From Symbiobacteriaceae bacterium (lineage in GTDB: Bacteria > Bacillota > JAAYKD01 > WRDA01): a stretch of DNA of 8,398 bases. This document shows, in pieces, positions 1-6,735 of this stretch (its first letter is position 1; every line of letters begins with the position of its first letter). The notes below the pieces were generated by a model that searched no databases, had not been told where the DNA came from, and saw nothing but the letters and a program-made list of their open reading frames with translations. The position numbers and the translations under genes were made by a program. The stretch covers positions 1 through 8,398 of the forward strand of contig WRDA01000053.1 in assembly GCA_009783675.1 (NCBI GenBank). The letters run 5' to 3'.

Positions 1-1397
1 AAGGCGCCTCGACTCATCTGCTTGGTGTCATCAATGATGTGCTGGACATGTCTAAAATCGAAGCCGATCGCTTCGAACTCTCGCCGATCTCTTTCGATTT
101 TGAGAAGCTCCTGCAACGAGTCTGCAACGTCATCAACATTCAGGCCGGCAAGCACCGGCAGAGGTTACAGGTCAACATAGACCGGGAAATACCTCAATTT
201 CTCATTGGCGATGACCAGCGCTTGGCTCAGGTCCTCACCAACCTGCTGTCAAACGCCGTAAAATTTTCTCCACAGGAAGGGATCATCCAGCTTAGTGCCC
301 AGCTACTCGCTGAGACTGCGGAAATCTGTCACTTACAAATCTCAGTCACCGACCAGGGAATCGGCATGAGTAAAGAGCAGCAGTCTCGCCTCTTCAAATC
401 CTTCGAGCAGGCGGAATGCGATACCTCCCGGAAATATGGGGGTACTGGTCTGGGTTTGGCTATCTCTAAACGCATCGTGGAGATGATGGATGGTGAGATC
501 AAGGTTAAGTCTGAACCAGGCAAGGGATCTGTCTTTACCTTCACCGTAAAGATGCAGCACGATCTCCCCCGGGAGAAAGCGCTGCCTGCGGGAACAATAC
601 CCTGGAGTTGCCTGCACTTGATTTTAGTCGACAATGATCCCAGTGTAAACTCATTCTTCACGGAGATGGCGGCGGCTTTGCAGATTCCCTTTTCTTCTGC
701 CATCTGTGGCGAAGATGCCCTGGAACTCATCCCTCAAGTGAATGAGTCGTGCATCTTCTTTATCGCAGAGTCCCTACCCGATATCAGCGGTCTCGACCTG
801 GCCAGGCATATCCGCAGTGAAATCGGCACCCAGCCGATCATCTGTCTGCTCAACTGCGATAACTGGAACACGAAAGAGGCTGACTTAACCGGAGCAGGAG
901 TGGATAATCGCCTGAGCAAGCCACTCTTCTCTTCCGACATCTTCAACCTGATCTCCGAACATTTCGGGACAAATGTGCACCTGGAGAGCAGACCGCATGA
1001 TGAAGATAAGGTTATCTTTACCGGGCGCTCCGTGCTCCTGGCTGAAGACGTGGAAGTAAACCGGGAGATCCTCCTGGCCCTGTTGGAGCCTACGGAACTC
1101 ACCATCGACTGTGCTGCTGACGGAGCACAAGCTGTAGCTATGTTCAGCGCTTCACCGGAGAAGTACGACCTTATCTTCATGGACATTCAGATGCCTGAAC
1201 TCGACGGCTATGAAGCCACCCGCAGTATTCGCGAGCTTGACGATACCAGAGCGAAAGCTGTCCCCATCATCGCCATGACTGCCAATGTCTTTCGCGAGGA
1301 TGTGGAGCGCTGTATCGAGGCAGGCATGAATGGGCATATTGGCAAGCCTCTGGACTTCGACACCCTGGTCTCTACTCTGCGTGAGCATTTACCTTAA
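1..1397 (+). CDS. Hybrid sensor histidine kinase with two receiver domains, 5'-truncated by the window edge
   Basis: This is the C-terminal part of a hybrid two-component sensor kinase, which autophosphorylates on His and passes phosphate to a receiver Asp. The frame is open from base 3, and the first residues (GASTHLLGVINDVLDMSKIE) match the second helix of a HisKA dimerisation domain. The phosphoacceptor His and the sensor region lie upstream of the window. Numbering from the GTG at 39, the HATPase domain has an N box with N72, a G1 box DQGIG at 105-109, an F box near 119 and a G2 box GGTGLG at 134-139. Receiver 1 (about 192-310) keeps acidic residues D198/D200 and K294 but has A243 where the phosphorylated Asp should be. 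Receiver 2 (about 330-450) is intact, with E336/D337, D382 in the MDIQMP motif, T414 and K436. No Hpt domain follows. The 3' end overlaps the convergent RraA-family gene by 9 bp. The family is certain; the signal sensed cannot be told. Confidence 0.95.
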   Translation, partial: GASTHLLGVINDVLDMSKIEADRFELSPISFDFEKLLQRVCNVINIQAGKHRQRLQVNIDREIPQFLIGDDQRLAQVLTNLLSNAVKFSPQEGIIQLSAQLLAETAEICHLQISVTDQGIGMSKEQQSRLFKSFEQAECDTSRKYGGTGLGLAISKRIVEMMDGEIKVKSEPGKGSVFTFTVKMQHDLPREKALPAGTIPWSCLHLILVDNDPSVNSFFTEMAAALQIPFSSAICGEDALELIPQVNESCIFFIAESLPDISGLDLARHIRSEIGTQPIICLLNCDNWNTKEADLTGAGVDNRLSKPLFSSDIFNLISEHFGTNVHLESRPHDEDKVIFTGRSVLLAEDVEVNREILLALLEPTELTIDCAADGAQAVAMFSASPEKYDLIFMDIQMPELDGYEATRSIRELDDTRAKAVPIIAMTANVFREDVERCIEAGMNGHIGKPLDFDTLVSTLREHLP

Positions 1398-2081
1398 AAC
1401 CTGCAGTCCCTGCTTTTTTAGTAAGGTGTCGTATTCGGCAAAATGCTGCTCGTCATCGAGTTTACCCTCACGGTAACTCTCCAGCCGCACGGTTTCCGAG
1501 GACAGCTTAGCCTGAGCCAGCTCCAGCAACAGGGGGGCATCCTGTCGTCTGATGACCACGATACCATCGGCATCACCGATGAGAATATCACCAGGAGAGA
1601 CCACCTGACCACCGCAAGCCACCGGGAAATTTATCTCACCATAACCGTTCTTGTAGGGACCCTGAGGAGTGACACCACTGGCATAGACCGGAAGAGGCAG
1701 GCGGCTGAGACAGTCGACATCACGGATGGCTCCATCGACAATGATGCCGGCGATTCCCTTCTGCCAGGCATAGGTAAACATGATCTCTCCCATCAATGCG
1801 CGGCTTAGTTCGGCGCCTCCATCGACTACCAGAATATCTCCCGGCTCAGCCAGATCCAGGGCGTAATGGATCATGGCATTATCCCCGATAGGAGTCTTCA
1901 CCGTGAAGGCCACCCCAGCCAGAGAGGGAGTTCCATAAGGTGAGATGGAGCTCTCCATACAATAGAAACGGTTCATGATGTCACTGATATTACTGGCCGG
2001 AATGTGACGGTACTGCTCAACCAGTGAACCGGGAGCGCGCTGAATATCCAGATTTACGCGACAGCCTACGTTAGGAATCAT
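1389..2081 (-). CDS. RraA / HMG-aldolase family protein (probable metal-dependent pyruvate aldolase or decarboxylase)
   Basis: A 230-residue protein of the RraA-like superfamily, formerly annotated as dimethylmenaquinone methyltransferase-like. Members with the catalytic motif are class II pyruvate aldolases (4-hydroxy-4-methyl-2-oxoglutarate aldolase) and often decarboxylate oxaloacetate. Others, such as E. coli RraA, only bind RNase E. The glycine-rich core is clear: GDILVVDGG (81-89), GEIM (98-101), GIIVDGAIRD (112-121) and GDILIGDADGIVVI near 160-180. R120-D121 match the conserved Arg-Asp pair that binds pyruvate and metal, and acidic E99 lies 20 residues before it, which favours an enzyme over the RNase E inhibitor. 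The ATG at 2081 has AGGAGG at 2088-2093, six bases upstream. It is the last gene of the thioredoxin/M16 unit, 32 bp after the ymfH-like stop. Its own 3' end overlaps the convergent kinase gene. The true substrate is unknown, so no symbol is given. Confidence 0.9.
   Translation of the reverse strand: MIPNVGCRVNLDIQRAPGSLVEQYRHIPASNISDIMNRFYCMESSISPYGTPSLAGVAFTVKTPIGDNAMIHYALDLAEPGDILVVDGGAELSRALMGEIMFTYAWQKGIAGIIVDGAIRDVDCLSRLPLPVYASGVTPQGPYKNGYGEINFPVACGGQVVSPGDILIGDADGIVVIRRQDAPLLLELAQAKLSSETVRLESYREGKLDDEQHFAEYDTLLKKQGLQVLR
1403..1419 (+). terminator. Possible weak intrinsic terminator for the kinase gene
   Basis: Six bases after the kinase stop codon lies GCAG-TCC-CTGC followed directly by six T (1414-1419). 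A four-pair stem is short for an intrinsic terminator, and the site lies inside the 3' coding end of the opposite gene, where it encodes Lys-Lys-Gln-Gly. It may act weakly or be chance. Confidence 0.3.
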
Positions 2082-2087
2082 GGTATA

Positions 2088-2093
2088 CCTCCT
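2088..2093 (-). promoter_or_regulatory. Shine-Dalgarno site of the RraA-family gene
   Basis: Perfect AGGAGG on the minus strand, six bases before the ATG. It is the strongest ribosome site in this four-gene unit. The last gene can therefore be translated independently rather than by coupling to the ymfH-like stop. Confidence 0.85.
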
Positions 2094-2113
2094 AATGAGT
2101 TGAAAGTTGACCC

Positions 2114-3412
2114 TCAGTCTCTTCTATTCAGGGTCGCCGTGCTCATTTGCTGGCGACGAAACAACTCCTCATAGCGACGAAGCAGACTCGGCCTGTCTAC
2201 TAAAGTGACCATCCGCAGTAACTCCTCGAAGGGTAGATCCAGATGCTCAGCGGAAGCTAAACTGGTAGCCACTCCTTCGAAATCTTCAAATCCGACGATA
2301 TAGTCTCCCATACGCTTGCGCTTAAGGCGTTGTATAGCTTCATCGCTGATACTCTGACGACCCCTGGTGAAGATCAGGTCAGTCAGATTCTCTTCCAGCA
2401 AGCCGGGATCTTCGCATTCGCTGCTGATCTGCAGATGAGCAGCATTGCCAAGGGAGTGATAGAATGCTGTGAAGGTATTGTCGATCAAACCGCGACGATA
2501 GAGATCCCAATAGCCATCGGCAGATTTACCGCAGATCAGTTCCACGACGAAGTCGCTTTCGATCTGCCTTTGCAGCAGGAGCCAGGGATCTTCGGCCAGG
2601 TTCTCTTCCTTGATGCCCAAAGCGAAGAGAGGGCGAGGTAAGGGTATTTGCTGCTGTACTACCGGATGCACAGGAAGACCGGCAGAACCCGGTGATACAC
2701 TTTCAGCTGAAAGCCTGAAGCTCTCGGCATAAGGTATCGGATCTGCGATGATCCCTTCGTAGACCTCCTCACAGATAGCCGAGACTTCTGCCAGAGAGAT
2801 ATCACCAACCACAGTCAGGACCGCCTGGCGAGGCTGATAGAAGGCGCGCTGGCAGCTGGATAAGAGATCCGATGTGATGGTGGCGATACTCTCCGGAGTG
2901 CCACCGATATCCTCTCCCGCCGGATCAGTACCATATAGCGCCTGACGCAAGTTGAGATCTAAAACGGCTTCAGGCATATCGCGATACATCAACAGTTCCT
3001 GGGTGATGATCTCCTTCTCATTAGCTACGCTCTCCTCACTGAAGTAAGGCGAAGCCGTGAACTGAAGCAACAGCCTTAGTGCCTGGTGAAAGTTGGCACT
3101 GCAGCGAAAATGATAGCCGGTCATATCGTAGGAGGTAAAAGCGTTATCCTGCACACCGAGGGTAGCGAAAGCATCGCTGACGGAGGAACCATCCTCCTGA
3201 CGAAAGAGCTGATGCTCCAGGAAATGAGCGATTCCGGCTGGCAGATCCCGCCGGGTAAACTCTGCCGGTAGCCTGCGATGTAAAGAACCAAAAGGCACTG
3301 ACCAGATAGCGAACTTGCGCAGGATACCAGGTCGGTATAAGAGGATCACCCGTAAACCGCAGGCAAGGGTCTGACGCTGAATCCTATAGGGAGTCATGCC
3401 ACTGCTATTCAT
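2114..3412 (-). CDS. ymfH: M16-family zinc metalloprotease, YmfH-like (catalytic partner)
   Basis: A 432-residue peptidase of family M16, the insulinase/mitochondrial processing peptidase type. The inverted zinc motif HxxEH is present as HFLEH at residues 63-67. Downstream, E132 and E139 are spaced seven apart, like the two essential Glu residues of pitrilysin, so E139 is the likely third zinc ligand. The flanking EHQLFRQEDG and DNAFTSYDMTGYHF stretches resemble Bacillus YmfH (also annotated YfmH), which is linked genetically to EF-P modification and motility. The frame is open upstream to an ATG at 3493, but that start lies deep inside the preceding gene. The ATG at 3412 overlaps the ymfF-like stop by 8 bp and has a G-rich GAGGGGG ribosome site, so it is preferred. 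ATG 3397 is a second candidate. No signal peptide is visible, so it is probably cytoplasmic. It likely works as a pair with its upstream neighbour. Confidence 0.88.
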   Translation of the reverse strand: MNSSGMTPYRIQRQTLACGLRVILLYRPGILRKFAIWSVPFGSLHRRLPAEFTRRDLPAGIAHFLEHQLFRQEDGSSVSDAFATLGVQDNAFTSYDMTGYHFRCSANFHQALRLLLQFTASPYFSEESVANEKEIITQELLMYRDMPEAVLDLNLRQALYGTDPAGEDIGGTPESIATITSDLLSSCQRAFYQPRQAVLTVVGDISLAEVSAICEEVYEGIIADPIPYAESFRLSAESVSPGSAGLPVHPVVQQQIPLPRPLFALGIKEENLAEDPWLLLQRQIESDFVVELICGKSADGYWDLYRRGLIDNTFTAFYHSLGNAAHLQISSECEDPGLLEENLTDLIFTRGRQSISDEAIQRLKRKRMGDYIVGFEDFEGVATSLASAEHLDLPFEELLRMVTLVDRPSLLRRYEELFRRQQMSTATLNRRD

Positions 3413-4730
3413 TACTCGCCCCCTCTGCGATTGAATCCTCATTACCAGCCAAGAGATAACTGATATGCAATTGCAAACAGTTAGCAGCGGCAATAACCTG
3501 CTCTTTAGTCACTTTCTGCAGCGCCGCCATGACCTCCGGCAGACTCAGCGAGGAACGGGAAAGCTGACTGTAGTGAGCAAAACTCAACAAAGAATAGGGT
3601 TCATCGCTCATCTGCAGGTAGGTGTCCCTGAGGGTTGCCAGGGTCATCTGCCATTCTTCTTCCGTGATCTCACCGCGCTTTAGAGAAGCCAAGTGATCCA
3701 GAATGATCTCCTCCGCCTGAGGCGCATCTTCTGCCGAAATACTCGCCGTAACGAAAAGGACACCCCATTGCCGGTCCAGCTGGCTATAAACTGCATATGC
3801 CAGTCCTGCTTCCTCCCGCAGGTAGCGAAAGAGTCGAGAATGAGCATAAGCACCCCACAGGCCGTTGACCACACTAAGGGGCAGGGACAGTTCGTGACTA
3901 TACGCCAAACCGCTGCTGAAAGCCATCACCAGATGGCTCTGCTCGCCAGGTAACTCTTCTCTGATCTGCGAAGGCGACGCTACGGACTCCACCGGTACAG
4001 GGGAAGTCAGAGCTGGAGGGGGCGAAACCTGGGGAAAGCATTCACTAAGATTTTCCAGCATCGAAAGGGAATCAAAGGCTCCACAAACGCCAATACTCAG
4101 GGCAGCTGACTGCCTGAAGCTGCGATAGTAGCTAAGAAGCCCTGTTGGTTCCAGCTCTCTTAGTTCCTCTGGGATCCCCAGGTGATGGATAGCAAAAGCT
4201 TCGCCCTGGAAGAGAGAAGCCAGGCAGCGTAGATGAGCATAAGCACTTCGCTGATGCGTCTTAATCCGTTCCAAGGTGCTAAGGAGTATCTGTTGCTCCT
4301 CACGAAAGAAGGAGGGTGAGAAACCGCCATCAGGAAGGAACGGATCGTAGACCAGTTCGGCCAGGAGGCGCATGCCTGGTCGCAGGAGAGCAACTTCGTC
4401 AGGCAGGAAGCGCGGATCGACCAGATCAAGATCATAAGCGGAAGTGTGGGTGGTTCCGTACTTAGAGACACGGGTGTTGATGTCAGCACCCCAGAGCTCC
4501 TCTAAGGCGATGACGATTTCCTGCTGACTTGGGTTGACTGCACTGCCACGTTTAAGGATGCGTGGCAACAGAGCAGCAGGAGTTATCATACGGGATTCCA
4601 GTGGTGAATCGAACCATAGTCTGATCTGCAGGGAAGCGAAACGTTCATCGGGAAGGAGCAATACCTTGGTACCACTCGGCAAGTAATGCCTCTCCAGCCT
4701 CGCGGCAGGGATCCCCTGAACGGCATTCAT
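3405..4730 (-). CDS. ymfF: M16-family peptidase-like protein lacking the zinc motif, YmfF-like (non-catalytic partner)
   Basis: A 441-residue M16-fold protein. At the place where HxxEH should be (about residues 50-61, around ALLPRILKRG) neither His nor the catalytic Glu is present, so it cannot bind zinc in the usual way. The C-terminal half keeps the Arg/Tyr-type segment LFRYLREEAGLAY (R305, Y312). In two-subunit M16 proteases this segment is supplied by the non-catalytic subunit to hold substrate. An active/inactive pair of adjacent genes is typical of YmfF/YmfH (YfmF/YfmH) in Bacillota. The ATG at 4728-4730 overlaps the thioredoxin TGA as ATGA, and no Shine-Dalgarno site is evident upstream, so it is probably translated by coupling to thioredoxin. 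A proline-rich linker (about 232-255) separates the two halves. The family is sure; the YmfF assignment rests on pattern and gene order. Confidence 0.87.
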   Translation of the reverse strand: MNAVQGIPAARLERHYLPSGTKVLLLPDERFASLQIRLWFDSPLESRMITPAALLPRILKRGSAVNPSQQEIVIALEELWGADINTRVSKYGTTHTSAYDLDLVDPRFLPDEVALLRPGMRLLAELVYDPFLPDGGFSPSFFREEQQILLSTLERIKTHQRSAYAHLRCLASLFQGEAFAIHHLGIPEELRELEPTGLLSYYRSFRQSAALSIGVCGAFDSLSMLENLSECFPQVSPPPALTSPVPVESVASPSQIREELPGEQSHLVMAFSSGLAYSHELSLPLSVVNGLWGAYAHSRLFRYLREEAGLAYAVYSQLDRQWGVLFVTASISAEDAPQAEEIILDHLASLKRGEITEEEWQMTLATLRDTYLQMSDEPYSLLSFAHYSQLSRSSLSLPEVMAALQKVTKEQVIAAANCLQLHISYLLAGNEDSIAEGASNE

Positions 4731-5080
4731 GAAGGATCGACGGCGATGAGCGGATCGATAAAGCTGCGAACATCCTCTTTAGGCCTGAAACCCATGGCGA
4801 GATGCGCCTCGCGACGTCCGTTATCGGGGTTATTGCGAATCAGAGCTAGCAAGGGGATAGAGGTGGCCTGAAACTGAGCTGCCGATTGAGGATTATCGTC
4901 GACATTGACCTTAAAAAACTTAACTGCATCGCCATACTCAACTGCCAATTCTTCGATTACCGGCGTCAGCATGCGACAGGGACCACACCAGGGTGCCCAG
5001 AACTGAACCAGGACCGGCTCCTTGCAGCTGATAGCCTCTTCGGCAAAGTGAGCATCATCCAGGACTTGAACATACGACAT
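4727..5080 (-). CDS. Thioredoxin
   Basis: A 117-residue thioredoxin with FWAPWCGPCR around the redox pair C32/C35 (WCGPC at 31-35). D61 sits in the VNVDDNP strand, and the cis-proline is P76 in TSIPLL. It reduces protein disulfides in the cytoplasm; there is no signal peptide. Two ATGs are possible. ATG 5089 has its AAAGGA touching the start codon, which is unworkable. ATG 5080 has the same AAAGGA (5089-5094) eight bases upstream, so 5080 is chosen. Two differences from classical Trx are visible. The Thr that usually follows the cis-proline is Leu. The loop after the next strand is a few residues longer (IRNNPDNGRREA). There is also an extra Cys at 19. It is the first gene of the minus-strand unit and its TGA overlaps the ymfF-like ATG. 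Confidence 0.93.
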   Translation of the reverse strand: MSYVQVLDDAHFAEEAISCKEPVLVQFWAPWCGPCRMLTPVIEELAVEYGDAVKFFKVNVDDNPQSAAQFQATSIPLLALIRNNPDNGRREAHLAMGFRPKEDVRSFIDPLIAVDPS

Positions 5081-5088
5081 CCCGTTCA

Positions 5089-5094
5089 TCCTTT
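5089..5094 (-). promoter_or_regulatory. Shine-Dalgarno site that decides the thioredoxin start
   Basis: AAAGGA on the minus strand. Its spacing is eight bases to ATG 5080 but zero to ATG 5089, so it argues for the shorter 117-residue protein. Confidence 0.7.
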
Positions 5095-5099
5095 CGTCT

Positions 5100-5111
5100 A
5101 TTATAACTATA
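5100..5111 (-). promoter_or_regulatory. Possible -10 region for the thioredoxin-ymfF-ymfH-rraA unit
   Basis: On the minus strand two -10-like hexamers lie side by side: TATAGT (5106-5111) and a perfect TATAAT (5100-5105). No convincing -35 is found at 16-18 bp from either. Starting from TATAAT would give a leader of only about 13 bases, so TATAGT or a position further upstream is also possible. Confidence 0.4.
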
Positions 5112-5183
5112 AACTTCTTACATTATGGACGAATGCTCCTGGGAACGCAAGAGGCAAATGGTTAATGACAATGAAATAATCCG

Positions 5184-5212
5184 TTGACTATCCGAGCCAG
5201 TTTCGTTACAAT
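5184..5212 (+). promoter_or_regulatory. Sigma-A-type promoter for the DUF2225-sfsA unit
   Basis: TTGACT (5184-5189), a 17-bp spacer and TACAAT (5207-5212), with five of six matches in each box. The start should be near 5219, giving a leader of about 65 bases before the ATG at 5284. It is divergent from the thioredoxin unit. Confidence 0.8.
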
Positions 5213-5283
5213 GTGGTGGATGCAGCAGCTCTCATATTACCTGTTAGTGCACAAAACTCAGCACCCCGGGAGGCACAAAGCGT

Positions 5284-6024
5284 ATGGATCCTTCGAGTAT
5301 ATATTTCAAGCAGATCACCTGTCCTTACTGTGGCACAGTAATCAGCGCCTTGCGTATTAAGTCCCGTAACTACCGGATCATCAAGCGGGACTACGACTTC
5401 GGTGCCACTTACGAGAACAATATCTCTCCATACATTTACGAGATCGTCGTCTGTCACGGCTGTGGCTTCGCCTGGAATATTGACAACGAAGAACTACTGA
5501 TGCCGGCTCACCGTCAGCGGCTGAAGCCCTTCCTGCAACGTCAGAAGGAGGATTATAACTCCGAGCCTCGGACCGTTGAACTAGGCATCTTCACCTATAA
5601 ACTGGCTATCGCCCAGGATGTTATACGCATGGTCAAGTCCAGCGCCTTAGGGAAGAAATACCTGCATCTGGCCTGGATCTATCGGGGTCTGGGTAATAGG
5701 GAAGAGGAGCTTCGCTATCTGAAAGCGGCTCGGGACGACTACCGGGAATCGGTCTCCACCGAAGATCTCTGGCACGAGCAAAACGGCAGTGAAATTCTGG
5801 CGACCTACATGACAGCAGTCCTCTCTCATTACATCGGCGATGCTGATACCTGTCGTCGCTGGCTGAGCAGGGTCATCTTCAACCACCCCGAAGCAGATCA
5901 ACGACCCCAGGTGGTTAAGATGGCCAGAGATCTCTGGTCCGATATACGTGATGTAGACTGGCGTTCTTCCCTTGGCGAAATCGAGAACCTGGCAAAGGAA
6001 CAGGAAGAAGAAACTAAAGAATAA
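5284..6024 (+). CDS. DUF2225 family protein (zinc-ribbon N-terminus, helical TPR-like C-terminus)
   Basis: A 246-residue protein of the DUF2225 family, common in Bacillota and of unknown biochemical role. Two cysteine pairs, CPYC (13-16) and CHGC (57-60), form a probable zinc ribbon. Between them lies the family's charged segment IIKRDYDF (32-39). The rest is helical: LGKKYLHLAWIYRGLGNREEELRYLKAA, from about residue 121, reads as a tetratricopeptide-like helix pair, and a second pair lies around 176-215 (YMTAVLSHYIGDADTCRRWL). The tail is acidic and rich in Glu. There is no signal peptide or membrane segment. ATG 5284 has GGGAGG at 5268-5273, ten bases upstream. sfsA follows in the same frame directly after the TAA, so the two are probably co-transcribed from the 5184 promoter. 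The family call is confident; no function is claimed. Confidence 0.85.
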   Translation: MDPSSIYFKQITCPYCGTVISALRIKSRNYRIIKRDYDFGATYENNISPYIYEIVVCHGCGFAWNIDNEELLMPAHRQRLKPFLQRQKEDYNSEPRTVELGIFTYKLAIAQDVIRMVKSSALGKKYLHLAWIYRGLGNREEELRYLKAARDDYRESVSTEDLWHEQNGSEILATYMTAVLSHYIGDADTCRRWLSRVIFNHPEADQRPQVVKMARDLWSDIRDVDWRSSLGEIENLAKEQEEETKE

Positions 6025-6039
6025 GAGGATGATCGTGCC

Positions 6040-6723
6040 CTGATCTATCCATCCACTCGCCGCGGCAGGTTTCTGCGTCGTCAAAACCGTTTCATCGCCG
6101 AAGTATCTCTCCCCGAAGGAGAGGTGCTTTGTCATGTAAAGAACACCGGGCGTTGCCTGGAACTGCTGGTCGAAGATGCCGAGGTTTCTCTCTCTCTGGC
6201 AACTAATCCCGCACGCCTGACGGCTTATGACCTCATCGCCGTGCGTAAGGGAGAGCGATGGGTAAATATCGACAGTCAGGTTCCCAACCTCGTCTTTGCT
6301 GACTATCTTCGGCAGGGCAGATATCTGCCTCTGCCGCTTACTTATAAAAGAGAAGTTTATCACGGCAACTCCCGCTTCGATTTCTACTACCAGACCGGAG
6401 ATGAGGAAGGGTTCATTGAAGTTAAAGGCGTCACCCTGGAGCAGGACGATCATGCTTCCTTCCCTGATGCTCCTACCCTGAGAGGTTCCAGGCATCTGCG
6501 AGAGCTGATGGCTGACTGCGCTGAGGGCTATCAGGCTCATATGGTCTTTGTCATCCAGATGGAGGGAATAAAAGCCTTCAGCGCCAACGACAGCATGGAT
6601 CCGGAGTTTGGCAGAACCCTCCGCGAAGCCATAGCCAAAGGAGTTCGCGTCGACGCCTTCGAATGCCAGGTAAGTGCAGACACCCTGGAGATCAGCAAAC
6701 CCGTCCCAATAATTCTATCATAA
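6040..6723 (+). CDS. sfsA: SfsA family protein (sugar fermentation stimulation protein homologue), probable CTG start
   Basis: SfsA was named for stimulating maltose genes in E. coli; the fold combines an OB-like N-terminus with a PD-(D/E)xK nuclease-like domain, and its true activity is unsettled. From a start at 6040 the protein has 227 residues, the usual family length. Family blocks are all present: RRQNRFIAEV (13-22), CHVKNTGRC (31-39), RFDF with D114, EVKGVTL with E127 and K129, then FPDAPTLRG and SRHLREL. D114, E127 and K129 form the nuclease-like motif. The only GTG in frame (6124) would delete the NRF block and is rejected. Between the TAA of the upstream gene (6022-6024) and that block the only plausible start is CTG 6040. 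GAGG lies 11 bases upstream of it. A single missing C after 6040 would instead fuse it to the ATG at 6029, so a sequencing error is possible. The domain call is firm; the start is uncertain. Confidence 0.9.
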   Translation: MIYPSTRRGRFLRRQNRFIAEVSLPEGEVLCHVKNTGRCLELLVEDAEVSLSLATNPARLTAYDLIAVRKGERWVNIDSQVPNLVFADYLRQGRYLPLPLTYKREVYHGNSRFDFYYQTGDEEGFIEVKGVTLEQDDHASFPDAPTLRGSRHLRELMADCAEGYQAHMVFVIQMEGIKAFSANDSMDPEFGRTLREAIAKGVRVDAFECQVSADTLEISKPVPIILS

Positions 6724-6735
6724 GCAAATACCTTG

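Noticed and set aside
734..1186. Minus-strand open frame of 150 codons opposite the kinase receivers
   Set aside because: Serine- and arginine-rich translation without domains, lying fully under a certain gene.
3413..3493. Upstream extension of the ymfH-like gene to ATG 3493
   Set aside because: It would overlap the ymfF-like gene by 89 bases, and its residues have no counterpart in the family; ATG 3412 gives the usual 8-bp overlap.
5081..5089. ATG 5089 as thioredoxin start
   Set aside because: Its only ribosome-site sequence touches the ATG; the same site is properly spaced for ATG 5080.
6029..6043. Programmed frameshift between ATG 6029 and the sfsA frame
   Set aside because: No slippery heptamer at the CCC-TGA site, and an RF2-type shift would be +1 whereas -1 is needed.
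6124..6126. GTG as the sfsA start
   Set aside because: It would remove the conserved NRF block and first strand that are clearly encoded upstream in the same frame.
5647..6540. Long minus-strand open frame (297 codons) opposite the DUF2225 and sfsA genes
   Set aside because: It is antisense to two well-recognised families, spans their gene boundary, and its translation has no recognisable motif; the frame is open by codon bias.
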